DNA of 64,000 nt from Hahella sp. KA22. Lineage in GTDB: Bacteria; Pseudomonadota; Gammaproteobacteria; Pseudomonadales; Oleiphilaceae. The notes below the pieces were generated by a model, which ran no database searches, was not told the DNA's origin, and worked only from the letters and a program-made list of their open reading frames with translations. The stretch spans positions 310,001-374,000 of the forward strand of contig NZ_CP035490.1 in the NCBI RefSeq assembly GCF_004135205.1, given 5' to 3'. Made by a program: the position numbers and the translations under genes. Shown piece by piece: positions 8,237 through 16,960 of the stretch; positions within the stretch are counted from its first letter, which is position 1, and every line of letters begins with the position of its first letter.

Positions 8237-10210
8237 ATGTTAAATTCCGATGCCTTAACCCAATTGAAACAGTTCAAACAAGACCTGCGTATCGCCAATA
8301 ACCGTTTTGAAGGAACGGTGAAAGGCAGTCCGGGGCGTTTTGGGTTTGCTGTGTTGGATGACGGCAGAGAGTGCTTCCTGAACCCGGACGAAATGCAGAA
8401 AGTATTTCCGGGCGACCGAATTCTGGTGGAAGTCAGCCAGGACGACAAAGGCCGCGACGTCGCCAAAGTCGTGCAACACATGAGAAGTGAGCTGAAGTAT
8501 TTCGTCGGCCGTTATTTCACCCGTGGCCAAGGGCACTTCGTAGAGCCCGACCTGATGGGCATGAACCGTTGGATTTTCATCCCTCCGAAGAAGCGCCAGC
8601 AAGCGCACGTCAACGATCTGGTTCTGTGTCGCGTCTTGCAGCATCCCTTCCCTGAAGGTAAGCCACAGGCCGAGGTGGTGAAAATCATCGGCAAGCCCGG
8701 CGCATCCGGCCTGGAAGTTAATTACATGCTGGCCAAGTACAATCTGCAGGCCCACAACCGCGCCTCCATCAATGAAGCGGAACTGCAGAAGCAAGTCGCC
8801 GCTGAGCTGGAAAAGCGTAAAGATCTGCGGGAAACGCCGTTCGTCACGATCGACGCCGCCAGCACTCAGGATATGGACGACGCCCTGTTCGCCACCGCCA
8901 AGCCTGAAGGAGGCTGGGAGTTGCTGGCTGCCATCGCCGACCCGTCTTCACTGATCCCGGAAGGCGGCGACATCGACAAATATGCGCAACGTCTGGGCAG
9001 TTCTTTCTACTTCGCCGATCGCACATTGCCCATGTTGCCGGCCAAACTGGCCAATCACTTCTGTTCACTAAAGTCCGGCGAAGACCGTCTGGCTCTGGTT
9101 TGCACTATGCAGATCGACGCTGATGGCGCTATTTCCTCTTACACCATTGAAGAAGCCGCCATTCGTTGCGCCGCCAATCTGGCTTATGAAGACGTCGCCG
9201 CCGCGTTAACCTCCGGCGACGCCAGCGCCCATGCCCAGGGCGCGACCTTGCAGGCTCTGAATGACGTCAGAACGGCCCTGGCCAGCCATCGCCGCGAGCA
9301 TGCGCTGGTGAATGAAGACCGCCCGGACTATCAGTTGGAGCTGGATGAGAACGGCAAGGTCAAAAACATCTATCGCAAGATCAACAGCGTGGCTCACTCC
9401 ATCGTAGAAGAAGCGATGGTCGCCTCCAATCGCTGTGCGGCGGATTTCCTGAAGCAGAATACCGAGCGTTCTCTGTACACTTCTCACAGTGGATTCCGTC
9501 CTGAGCGTCTGGATCAGATCAAACAAATCGTCTCCGAGCAGATCTCCGACTACGATTGCAGCAACCTGCATACGTGGGAAGGCTTCAAGAAATTCATGGA
9601 CTTCCTGGACGCCAATCCGCCGGAAGTACCCGTGAAAGCTATCGCTAACCGCCTGCTGGCGCGTGGCGCGCTGTCTGACCAGCCCTGCCCTCATTTCGGC
9701 ATGGGACTGCCTCACTACACAACTTTCACGTCCCCGATTCGCAAGTATGTGGACCTGAGCATTCATCGCCAGATCAAAGGCGTACTGAAGAGTCAGAAGC
9801 CGCACACATTGAACGACAAAGCCATCCAGCAATTGCAGGAGTCTCTGCGCGCCGGCCGTAGCGCCGTGAACGAGTCTGAGACCTGGCTGAAATGCGAATA
9901 CGCTCAGACGCTGATCGGCAAGACCTTTGATGGCGTGGTGCAGCACACGACTGGCTCTGGATTCCAGGCGCGTCTGGATGAGAATGGCATTGAAGGCATG
10001 GTGAATCTGGGCGCCTTACAAGAGAAGTTCCGCTTCGACGGCACTTACTTCCAGCACACTGGCGAGCATCGCCAATTCCGTCTGGAGCAGCCGGTGAAGG
10101 TCACCATCACTGCGGTCGACATGGAGAAAAAACTGATTCAGATGGAACTGGCGGAGCCTGCCCCGGTAGCGCAGCCCGTTACGGCGGAAGAACCGCAAGC
10201 CGAGCAATAA
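8237..10210 (+). CDS. rnb: Exoribonuclease II (RNase II)
   Basis: Processive 3'-to-5' exoribonuclease of 657 residues, close to E. coli RNase II and shorter than RNase R. Cold-shock-like OB domains fill about residues 20-180. The catalytic RNB domain then carries the Mg-binding aspartates D206, D212, D214 and D215 in a TIDAASTQDMDDALF block, matching D201/D207/D209/D210 of E. coli. An S1 domain (about 560-645) closes the protein. The C-terminal GLPHYTTFTSPIRKY motif is typical of the family. The gene stands alone, followed by a strong hairpin. RNase II rather than R is chosen on length and lack of a basic tail. Confidence 0.92.
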   Translation: MLNSDALTQLKQFKQDLRIANNRFEGTVKGSPGRFGFAVLDDGRECFLNPDEMQKVFPGDRILVEVSQDDKGRDVAKVVQHMRSELKYFVGRYFTRGQGHFVEPDLMGMNRWIFIPPKKRQQAHVNDLVLCRVLQHPFPEGKPQAEVVKIIGKPGASGLEVNYMLAKYNLQAHNRASINEAELQKQVAAELEKRKDLRETPFVTIDAASTQDMDDALFATAKPEGGWELLAAIADPSSLIPEGGDIDKYAQRLGSSFYFADRTLPMLPAKLANHFCSLKSGEDRLALVCTMQIDADGAISSYTIEEAAIRCAANLAYEDVAAALTSGDASAHAQGATLQALNDVRTALASHRREHALVNEDRPDYQLELDENGKVKNIYRKINSVAHSIVEEAMVASNRCAADFLKQNTERSLYTSHSGFRPERLDQIKQIVSEQISDYDCSNLHTWEGFKKFMDFLDANPPEVPVKAIANRLLARGALSDQPCPHFGMGLPHYTTFTSPIRKYVDLSIHRQIKGVLKSQKPHTLNDKAIQQLQESLRAGRSAVNESETWLKCEYAQTLIGKTFDGVVQHTTGSGFQARLDENGIEGMVNLGALQEKFRFDGTYFQHTGEHRQFRLEQPVKVTITAVDMEKKLIQMELAEPAPVAQPVTAEEPQAEQ

Positions 10211-10219
10211 TCGTACATC

Positions 10220-10245
10220 GCCGCAGCGCCAGTTGGCGTTGCGGC
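10220..10245 (+). terminator. Hairpin after rnb
   Basis: GCCGCA-G-CGCC, loop AGTT, GGCG-T-TGCGGC gives an eleven-pair stem (one G-U) ten bases after the rnb stop. No T-run follows, so it may protect the 3' end or terminate weakly. It lies between convergent genes. Confidence 0.5.
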
Positions 10246-10276
10246 GGTTCCCGCCTCATCTGTTCAAAGCAATGGC

Positions 10277-10579
10277 TTATCGGTACAGAGGATAAAACTT
10301 AAAGTCCTTTGGCCACTCTTCCCTCGGTTTAAACGCAAGCGCCACTTCCTGACCTTCCAGAGCGGACTCCGTAATCACCACATGCTCTGCGAAAGTTTTG
10401 GCTTTCTCGAACTGCTTTTCGTTCACCTTGCAGAGGGTTTTATAGAAAGGGCCCGATAACCACTCTCTTACTTCAGCCGTATCCTGAAACTTCAAATAGG
10501 CGGCGAGCGAGGCATGGGCCGCAGCCACCATTGCATACCCGGAAGGAATTGTGTCTTTAATCAGGATATACATTTTCAT
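10277..10579 (-). CDS. Small PTH2-like protein
   Basis: A 100-residue protein. Its first third (a hydrophobic strand MYILIKD, then SGYAMVAAAHASLAAYLKF) resembles the start of the peptidyl-tRNA hydrolase 2 fold, where a K...AAQ..HA pattern precedes a helix; the C-terminal strands fit the same small alpha/beta fold. The usual PTH2 lysine and glutamine residues are only partly kept, so enzymatic activity is unsure. Start ATG is at 10579 (a second in-frame ATG at 10573). It begins five bases after the M50 protease gene and is probably cotranscribed with it. Confidence 0.55.
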   Translation of the reverse strand: MKMYILIKDTIPSGYAMVAAAHASLAAYLKFQDTAEVREWLSGPFYKTLCKVNEKQFEKAKTFAEHVVITESALEGQEVALAFKPREEWPKDFKFYPLYR

Positions 10580-10584
10580 GGCGA

Positions 10585-13266
10585 TCAGGTTTCCGAGGCG
10601 TTTTTCACGCCAAAGCTGGTTAGCCCCGCCTCCGCCAGTTTGCGACGGTAGCGACTGCTTTTAGGAATAAAGTGAAGCTGTTCGCGCAACGAATCGATAT
10701 AGGCGTCCGGCGCCAGATCCAGCGTGTTTTCCGCGATTTGCTCTATCCAGATGCGGGTGCCGGCGGCCTGCCAGGGGTCATGGGCGCTTTGTACGATATG
10801 CAGCAGCTCCAGCGCGGGCAGCAATGAGACATCCCCCAAACCGGCGTCAGTCATGTCCACCAGCAACGACCGCAGCGTAATCTCCGCGTCGATATAGCGT
10901 TCTTTGCTGTAGTAGGCCCAGGCCAGACGCAGATTAAGGTTGTAGCTGATCCCGTCGGTATACCCGGTAAAGGCCTTGGGACCATATAAAAGAGATTCCA
11001 GACGCTTGATGGCGGCGTCGTTCAGGTCCTCATTCAGGTAGAACTCCAATAACCGCAATTCCACCGTGCGCTTGAAATCCACGGACTTGGACGCCTTAAT
11101 GCCCTGAATATAGGCGCGCTCCGCTTCCACCACACGATGCAGTTCCGAAAGCGCATTGCCCTTCAACATGTACAGTTGCGCCACTCGCTGCTCGTTACGA
11201 CGGATATCGCTGTTGGCGAAGGCGCCGTCAATGTTCTTAAGGGCTGACATGTAATCAGATTGGAATAAATAACATTCCACCAGCAGCTCATAAATATCAG
11301 GAATCAACTCGCCGTTCTGGATGCGCTCTTTTTGGTAGAGCCGCAAGGCTTCCTGCAAATAGGCGATGGATACGGATTCTTTATCATTGGTGTTCATGAA
11401 CAGGGCCTGCGCCAATTGATAAAGAACTTTTATTTTCTCTTCCGGGCTGATGCCCTTTCTTTCCGTCTCTTTCAGCGCCAGGTCATAATATTTCTCGGCC
11501 ATGGCGTCATCGCCGGAATAGAAGTAGTAGTCCCCGGCGGCGATCAACAGACTCAGACGTTCTCGGGGATTCTTGGCGTTGGCGATCTGTCCGTCCCAGT
11601 TCATGCCTTTCTTGGCCAGCCAGGGTGCGACAATATCCTGCAGGGCGTCGCCATACCGGGTCTGCGTCAGCGCTGCGGGGGCGCCAATCACCAAGGCCAG
11701 ATAAAGCGTCATTCCAAACAGAAACTCCCAGGCTCGCGGCGGCCGGTCCCGGAAGCTCCGCATCAGGGTATTCACCTGCTGATAAGCGACTGTTTTGCGC
11801 CAAGGCAGCTTTAGCGTTTTCATTCCCTCATAGACGGCCGCCAGCTGCTCAGCGCGATTGCTTTCCAGCAGCCTCGGGTAGTGTCGACGGAGATGAGAAA
11901 AAAGTCTCGCCTGTCGCCATTGATTCGGTAACAGAAACACCCAAAGCAAGGCGATGACGCCAAACACTGCCTCTTTCGCCCACCAGGAGAAGGCTGCAAT
12001 CGCCAGAATGCTGAGGCAGAAAAAAGTAAGCTGTATCACAGGCCTGCGCCGGAACAAAAGCAGACTCCAAAGATGCCCACCGTCCAACGGTTGAATCGGC
12101 GCCAGATTAAAGTAGTTCAACACAATCAAAATAAATGCCGCCGAGGTCATCCAGACAGGAGCGTCTGACGGCAGGTGAAAACAGAGGCCAATCCCCAGTA
12201 TGAGTCCCGGCGCCGGACCCATTAGGTACACAATGATTTTTCGCCAACTCGAAATGCGCCCCTTATCGACTCGGACACCGCCGACAAAGGGAATGAACAG
12301 TATCTGCAAATCGCGATAGCCGCAGACCATCATCGCCAGCAGGTGTCCCAGCTCGTGCAGAAACACTACGCCGACCAGTATGAGCAGAGGGAAAATATCC
12401 AGTTTGAAGCCAAAGCTCAGCGTAAGTACGCCCAATGAAACCAATAGAAGCAGCGCCTTCCCCAACCTTCCCATTGACTCCCTGCTGGCCGACATAGCGT
12501 CATTACGAAGGTGGGAAAGTACTTGGTAGTCCAGCGTAGGCGTTGATGCTGACGCCTTATTCACGACTTCCGCCATCCGCACTGAACCTGCCTGCGCCGC
12601 CTTCTGCAAGCGCAACGCGCCTTTAAGAGTAAATTGCGCCCGCTGCGCATCCGTCACAACTGGTTTCAAGACCCCCTGCGCCAATAACGCCTCTCTATAA
12701 CCGGCAAAATAGGCGTTGCCGGATGCGCCGATGGCTTCCGGCGTCTTTTCCAGTCGCTCGGCGGAAGTACGCCCTAAGCGTTGCAAGTGCAAGTTCCAGT
12801 GTTCTGCAAGGTCTGCTACATAAGGATCTTCAATGTGGTAGTTGGCGACATCCGACAAGATGCGATGCTTGTAGCCATTTACCGTCTCGAATGTTTCGCC
12901 ATTATTGAAGAACGTCATAAAAGAGCATTGGGTCTCCCGTACTGCGGTCAGTTCAGTATGTGAGACAAGCTTGGCGTAAGTCCGCTGCTCTGGGTGATAC
13001 ATGAAGCAAAAAAAGGCTTCCAGGTCATCTTTACGGGACGCCTCACAACCGCGGAACCAACAAAAATCCACAAATCCAAGCTCGGACAGTTCCTTGAACG
13101 CAGGCGCTAGAATACGCTGATAAGCCTCCTCTACTTCCCCCTTGGCGACAGCAACATATGAAGTTTCCAGCCTCACCCTGCGTTTCATTATCTGAAGTAT
13201 GGCGGAGCTGCGCGCCAGAACCCGGATGAAAATGACAAATAACAGGAAACCAAACAGATAGGACAT
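10585..13266 (-). CDS. Membrane M50 (site-2-type) metalloprotease with helical-repeat C-terminus
   Basis: 893 residues. The N-terminus has one hydrophobic segment (1-25) followed by about 240 soluble residues of unknown type. The central membrane block carries the zinc motif HELGH at 304-308 in a helix and the second site-2-protease motif LDGGH at 394-398, with helices around them. After two more hydrophobic segments (to about 560), the last 330 residues are helix-rich and TPR-like. M50 enzymes cut substrates inside or near the membrane, often in signalling. The fused N- and C-terminal soluble parts are larger than in RseP or SpoIVFB. Cotranscribed with the small PTH2-like gene. Confidence 0.8.
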   Translation of the reverse strand: MSYLFGFLLFVIFIRVLARSSAILQIMKRRVRLETSYVAVAKGEVEEAYQRILAPAFKELSELGFVDFCWFRGCEASRKDDLEAFFCFMYHPEQRTYAKLVSHTELTAVRETQCSFMTFFNNGETFETVNGYKHRILSDVANYHIEDPYVADLAEHWNLHLQRLGRTSAERLEKTPEAIGASGNAYFAGYREALLAQGVLKPVVTDAQRAQFTLKGALRLQKAAQAGSVRMAEVVNKASASTPTLDYQVLSHLRNDAMSASRESMGRLGKALLLLVSLGVLTLSFGFKLDIFPLLILVGVVFLHELGHLLAMMVCGYRDLQILFIPFVGGVRVDKGRISSWRKIIVYLMGPAPGLILGIGLCFHLPSDAPVWMTSAAFILIVLNYFNLAPIQPLDGGHLWSLLLFRRRPVIQLTFFCLSILAIAAFSWWAKEAVFGVIALLWVFLLPNQWRQARLFSHLRRHYPRLLESNRAEQLAAVYEGMKTLKLPWRKTVAYQQVNTLMRSFRDRPPRAWEFLFGMTLYLALVIGAPAALTQTRYGDALQDIVAPWLAKKGMNWDGQIANAKNPRERLSLLIAAGDYYFYSGDDAMAEKYYDLALKETERKGISPEEKIKVLYQLAQALFMNTNDKESVSIAYLQEALRLYQKERIQNGELIPDIYELLVECYLFQSDYMSALKNIDGAFANSDIRRNEQRVAQLYMLKGNALSELHRVVEAERAYIQGIKASKSVDFKRTVELRLLEFYLNEDLNDAAIKRLESLLYGPKAFTGYTDGISYNLNLRLAWAYYSKERYIDAEITLRSLLVDMTDAGLGDVSLLPALELLHIVQSAHDPWQAAGTRIWIEQIAENTLDLAPDAYIDSLREQLHFIPKSSRYRRKLAEAGLTSFGVKNASET

Positions 13267-13585
13267 TTACCGCAACCGCTACAAAAACTACCAGTACGCT
13301 CTTAAGTCGGAAGGTGTCGCCAGCAACGCAGTAAAATCAACGGCTGAACGCTTAAAAATCGCGCAATTATACCCAAATTGGCCGCTATTACACTTAAATT
13401 CCGTCAATACCCGGACAAATGTCCAATTTGAGACTCAGACTACATTCAGCGCCGCCGCTTATTGCCAGCTTTTCCGCCATGCTGCTATGGTTTCCGGGCC
13501 TTGCCGCGCTTCGCTGTGCGGCTGACGCGATTAACAATAAAGACAAGACCGACCCTCATAATCATAATCACAACAGGAGCTAGGG
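13267..13585. other. Non-coding gap
   Basis: 319 bases between the divergent M50 gene and the DUF2505 gene. The only structure I see is a 12-base inverted repeat GGACAAATGTCC (13413-13424). The rest looks like ordinary promoter DNA. Confidence 0.4.
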
Positions 13586-14077
13586 ATGATCGTAAAAGGG
13601 CAGCAGCATTTCCCTTACAAAGCAGCCAACGTTTTCAGCGCTATTGGCGCTCCCCACCACATTGAAGAAAAGCAACGCTTTCTCGGTTCCCGCAATATTG
13701 ATATCCGACAATGCGAACAGACTGACTCAGCGCTGGACTTGAAAATAGTTCGCGAGGTGCCCGCAGAAGCCCCGGCAATGTTGAAAAAGTTCATCTCCGA
13801 ATGGAACCGGGTGACGCAGGAGGAGCACTGGCGAGAGAATGCCGGCGAATACCATGCGCAGGTGAAGGTGGATATCCAGGGCGTCCCTGTTTCCATCAAT
13901 GGCGAAATGCGTTTGTATGCGGAAGGGGAAGGCAGCGTTCATGAAGTCACGCTGAACTTCGAGTGTCGTGTGCCGCTGGTAGGCAAGAAATTAGCGGAAT
14001 TTGTCGCCGCAAAATCCCAGGAAGCCATGCAGAACGAATTCGCTTTTGTGGCGGATTATCTAAGGGCTAACCTGTAA
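13586..14077 (+). CDS. DUF2505 family protein
   Basis: A 163-residue protein of the DUF2505 type, a family related to the START/polyketide-cyclase-like fold that binds small hydrophobic ligands. The alternating strand pattern, the central AEYHAQVKVDIQGVPVSINGEM-like beta region and the C-terminal helix (KKLAEFVAAKSQEAMQNEFAFVADYL region) fit that fold. AGGAGCTAGGG lies directly before the ATG. It has no signal peptide or membrane segment. It stands alone between two divergent or convergent units and no specific role can be assigned. Confidence 0.7.
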   Translation: MIVKGQQHFPYKAANVFSAIGAPHHIEEKQRFLGSRNIDIRQCEQTDSALDLKIVREVPAEAPAMLKKFISEWNRVTQEEHWRENAGEYHAQVKVDIQGVPVSINGEMRLYAEGEGSVHEVTLNFECRVPLVGKKLAEFVAAKSQEAMQNEFAFVADYLRANL

Positions 14078-14167
14078 AAAGCTGAAAAGCGAAGAGAAAC
14101 AGGGAGGTTTCAGGCAGCCGGCCAGCCCAAGGGCGGCCGGCGCCGGAGCGATGCAAAAGAAGGTCTG

Positions 14168-14647
14168 TCAGGATTCGGCGTCGGACATCTGCTTTTGCAG
14201 ATAGTTTTCCATCCCCACACGCTCCATCAGATCCAGCTGAGTCTCCAGCCAATCGACGTGCTCTTCTTCCGATTCCAAAATGTTTTCCAGAACCTCGCGA
14301 CTGATGTAATCGCGCACTTGCTCGCAATAGGCGATCGCTTCACGCAAATCCGGAATGGCTTTCAATTCCAGCTTGAGGTCGCATTCCAACATCTCTTTCG
14401 GGGTTTCGCCGATCATCAGCTTGCCCAGTTTTTGCAGATTGGGAATGCCGTCCAGAAACAGAATCCGCTCGATCAATTGATCGGCATGCTTCATTTCATC
14501 AATGGATTCTTCATATTCTTTCTTGCCCAGAGCCGTCAGGCCCCAGTTTTTATACATGCGCGCATGTAGAAAATACTGATTAATCGCAATCAGTTCATTA
14601 GCCAAAATCTGGTTGAGGTGTTCGATAACCTTCTTATCGCCCTTCAT
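14168..14647 (-). CDS. bfr: Bacterioferritin
   Basis: Iron-storage ferritin subunit of 159 residues, usual Bfr length. Ferroxidase ligands are present: E18 in [14 protein letters not shown]51 and H54 in [10 protein letters not shown]94 in LKLELK, and E127/H130 in [10 protein letters not shown] methionine in DEMKHAD (M52) is in the position of the inter-subunit haem ligand. ATG 14647 is preferred over 14710 because it starts with [12 protein letters not shown] as in other Bfr proteins and has GGGAGC upstream. It lies 113 bases after bfd on the same strand and has its own Fur-like site. Confidence 0.95.
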   Translation of the reverse strand: MKGDKKVIEHLNQILANELIAINQYFLHARMYKNWGLTALGKKEYEESIDEMKHADQLIERILFLDGIPNLQKLGKLMIGETPKEMLECDLKLELKAIPDLREAIAYCEQVRDYISREVLENILESEEEHVDWLETQLDLMERVGMENYLQKQMSDAES

Positions 14648-14661
14648 CACAGCGCTCCCGT

Positions 14662-14680
14662 CAGAATGATTCTCAATTGC
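14662..14680 (-). promoter_or_regulatory. Fur box candidate upstream of bfr
   Basis: On the minus strand GCAATTGAGAATCATTCTG matches 13 of 19 bases of the Fur consensus GATAATGATAATCATTATC. It ends 15 bases before the bfr start. The match is moderate and supported by the iron-storage context. Confidence 0.5.
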
Positions 14681-14683
14681 AAT

Positions 14684-14735
14684 AACCCCATAAAAACAAG
14701 GGGTTACCAACTCAACCCTTAAGGTTAGTTGTAAC
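14684..14735 (-). promoter_or_regulatory. Two overlapping hairpins between bfd and bfr
   Basis: AACCCC (14684-14689) pairs with GGGGTT (14700-14705). An overlapping longer stem pairs GTTAC-CAACT-CAACC (from 14703) with GGTTAGTTGTAAC (to 14735) with two bulges. The two stems share bases 14703-14705 and so compete slightly. They could lower read-through from bfd into bfr or stabilise mRNA ends. Confidence 0.45.
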
Positions 14736-14759
14736 GGGAAGGAAAGTACAATCGAATTT

Positions 14760-14990
14760 TCAGGCGGCGGTCAGGGTAGGAATATCAGCTGCGTAGGCCA
14801 GTTGCTCCGCCATAGAGAGATCGTATTGAGATTTAGCCTCGTCAAATACTTCACGAGCGGCTTCCACACAGCGGGCGCAGTCTTTCGCCAATCCCAACGA
14901 ACGCACCACATCACGCAGATGTTGAGCGCCTTTCGCGACTTCTTCGCGAATGGAGTGATCGGTAATTCCGTTGCAAAGACATACGTACAT
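14760..14990 (-). CDS. bfd: Bacterioferritin-associated ferredoxin
   Basis: Small [2Fe-2S] protein that reduces the Bfr haem to release stored iron. 76 residues from ATG 14990, which has GAGAGA upstream; the in-frame ATG at 15005 adds only five residues. The cluster ligands are C4 and C6 (VCLCNGITD) and the later C-x2-C pair ([10 protein letters not shown]), the exact Bfd pattern. The C-terminal tail (about 60-76) is slightly longer than in E. coli Bfd. A good Fur box lies just upstream, so expression should rise under iron starvation. Confidence 0.95.
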   Translation of the reverse strand: MYVCLCNGITDHSIREEVAKGAQHLRDVVRSLGLAKDCARCVEAAREVFDEAKSQYDLSMAEQLAYAADIPTLTAA

Positions 14991-15033
14991 GAAAATCTCT
15001 CTCATTTATTAGCAGTCTGTGAAGAAAGTTAAT

Positions 15034-15052
15034 GCTAATGAGAATGATTGTC
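15034..15052. promoter_or_regulatory. Fur box upstream of bfd
   Basis: GCTAATGAGAATGATTGTC matches 15 of 19 bases of the Fur consensus and lies 44 bases before the bfd start, in the promoter position. Bfd is commonly Fur-repressed in gammaproteobacteria. Confidence 0.75.
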
Positions 15053-15132
15053 AATAATGTTTTTAATAGTTTCTTTGTCGAACTGTAACCAAAATTTCCT
15101 GAGCTGTAGCGCAGCAAAATCGTTATGAAAAA

Positions 15133-15714
15133 TTATTCCTGATTAATCATATGGATAGCTCCCAATAGCGCGTCGCGCTTGGCTTCCGCCTCTTGTAACA
15201 GTTCGGGGGCGACGCCGCGGGCGCGGCCTTCGGCGATCAAGCGCTCCAATTCATCCGCCTTGTCCCGGGCGGCGGAGCGGAAGTTATTGAGCACTCGCTG
15301 ATGCTGCTGCGCTTCCAGGCGGGCATAGGCTTCATGATCCGCCAGGGTTTCCGCATCCGGCATTTTTTCCGGCGCACGCCTGGTGATGGGAGGAGCGCGC
15401 CGATCCCCGTTTTCAATGGAGGCGGACAACGACGCCAACGCCTCAATATCCGTAGGCAGCTCCGGGTATGCCTCGTCTTCATCTAATTGAGGGAGGTTTT
15501 CTTCCTGAGTGACGGCTTGCTTTGACGAACCTGCTGGCGCCGCAGATGTAGGCGACGGAAGCTCAGCAGTCGGAGCCGCGACAGGACTGGATGAAAGCGG
15601 GACCGCGTCCTTAAGCGCGTCAGTGCTGGTGAGAAAGAAATATCCTATCGCAACACAGCCGGCGCAGAAGACCGCCGACACGATCCAGCCACGTCGCCAC
15701 AACTTCCGGTTCAT
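15133..15714 (-). CDS. Membrane-anchored protein with Pro/Ala linker and helical tail
   Basis: A 193-residue protein I cannot name. Residues about 9-30 are a single membrane segment after a basic start (NRKLWRRGW), followed by a Pro/Ser/Ala-rich linker (about 38-75), an acidic patch, and a charged helical domain (about 120-193) rich in Glu, Arg and Ala. This order (anchor, variable Pro/Ala linker, helical domain) recalls lipase-specific foldases but the helical part is much shorter and has no Lif motif. It overlaps the start of its neighbour by four bases (ATGA) as last gene of the phospholipase-parvulin unit, so a role in folding or export of that enzyme is a guess from context. Confidence 0.65.
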   Translation of the reverse strand: MNRKLWRRGWIVSAVFCAGCVAIGYFFLTSTDALKDAVPLSSSPVAAPTAELPSPTSAAPAGSSKQAVTQEENLPQLDEDEAYPELPTDIEALASLSASIENGDRRAPPITRRAPEKMPDAETLADHEAYARLEAQQHQRVLNNFRSAARDKADELERLIAEGRARGVAPELLQEAEAKRDALLGAIHMINQE

Positions 15715-16958
15715 ACCTTACTTTGCAGACTCGCCTGCCGACGCAGATGGTTGATCAGCTCACTGTAGGCCGCCACCGCCTGCTGAATCGCCAGCACATC
15801 GGTGGCAAGGTAACGCACCGTCTCGCTGTCGGCGGGATAATAGTCGTACTTGCGGCCGCTCACTTGCAGGATCACCCAATCGCCTGCCGGAGAACGAATG
15901 ACTTCGCTGACGTCTCCCGGCGGGGTGGCGAAAGCCAATGACGCCAGCCAGTCTGTGGGTTTAACCGCATCCTTATGCAGCCAGCCTTCCGCGTCTAACG
16001 GCAAGTTGGCGGGATGGGATGGCGCTTTTAGGTCCGTCCAGGAAGCGCCTTTCACAATCTGTTGGCGGGCGAGCCGCGCTGCGGTCTCATCGCCATAAAT
16101 CACGCCGCGCACCTTGACCTTCGCCAGAAAACGAAAGTCTTCCTGATGTCGCTGATAGTAACTTTTGATCTGCGCTGCGCTGACCTGCTCTCTGAACTTG
16201 ATCAGCCCGGGATTATCGCCATGATTACGTTTAATCACGCCCAATGCGTTGAGGATCTTGGGATAAAAGTAATGCGCCTCGATTGTCCGCCTAAGATCGT
16301 CAATCGCATCCTTCTTAACGCCACCTTCGTGACTCAGCCACCATAGGCGCAGTTGATGCTGCTTCCAGGAAAGCATTTCCATACTCAAGAGTTTGACGTC
16401 GCCTTCCATCAGCGCCTTTTTACCCTGTATGGACTGTCCCTCGTATACTTCCAGCAATGTCAGCGTCACGTCCTGCTGGTCTGGAAAGGCCATACGGGCA
16501 AGCACCAGAGAGGCGGCCCTGTCCCGTTGCGCCGGCGTCAGTTGGTAACCCAGAATCGACTGGGCGGCGATCGAGGTCAACGCCTCCTGCGCCTGCACGC
16601 CGGGTTTGGAGTACTGCCGCATCAATTCCGATGCTGGCCACTTGGGATACAGCTTGGCCAACGTCCGATCCAACTGGCGACGGATGTGCCATCCATAGGC
16701 GTAGCCAATTTCAGTCCCCCGCCATTGCTCTTCAGGGAGTTCTCCTTGTGCCCAACGATACATCAGCAAGGCGTCGACTAACTCGTCAGCAAAGGTTTTG
16801 CTATCCATTTTGCGAAGCTGGCTCGCCTGCTGATACAACGCATCAAATGCCTCGCGCGACAGGCTGGTGTCATCCACCGACAAGTAGACGGAAGCGGAGG
16901 CCCCGCCTGCGCACAGCAGGCAAAGGGCCAACGCCAGGACCTGGAATGCCCCGCGCAT
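15711..16958 (-). CDS. Periplasmic PpiC-type peptidyl-prolyl isomerase
   Basis: 415 residues with a signal peptide (hydrophobic 6-17, cleavage near GASAS). The N-terminal two thirds are helix-rich, SurA/PrsA-like chaperone sequence. A parvulin domain covers about residues 270-370, with the family pattern of a KVKVRGVIYGDE strand, a RQQIVKGASWTDL helix, then LDAEGWLHKDAVKP and a terminal GDWVILQVSGRKYDY strand. It sits between a secreted phospholipase-like gene (two-base gap upstream) and a membrane-anchored helper (overlap downstream). That suggests a foldase dedicated to the secreted enzyme; general periplasmic chaperone function is the alternative. Confidence 0.8.
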   Translation of the reverse strand: MRGAFQVLALALCLLCAGGASASVYLSVDDTSLSREAFDALYQQASQLRKMDSKTFADELVDALLMYRWAQGELPEEQWRGTEIGYAYGWHIRRQLDRTLAKLYPKWPASELMRQYSKPGVQAQEALTSIAAQSILGYQLTPAQRDRAASLVLARMAFPDQQDVTLTLLEVYEGQSIQGKKALMEGDVKLLSMEMLSWKQHQLRLWWLSHEGGVKKDAIDDLRRTIEAHYFYPKILNALGVIKRNHGDNPGLIKFREQVSAAQIKSYYQRHQEDFRFLAKVKVRGVIYGDETAARLARQQIVKGASWTDLKAPSHPANLPLDAEGWLHKDAVKPTDWLASLAFATPPGDVSEVIRSPAGDWVILQVSGRKYDYYPADSETVRYLATDVLAIQQAVAAYSELINHLRRQASLQSKV

Positions 16959-16960
16959 GA

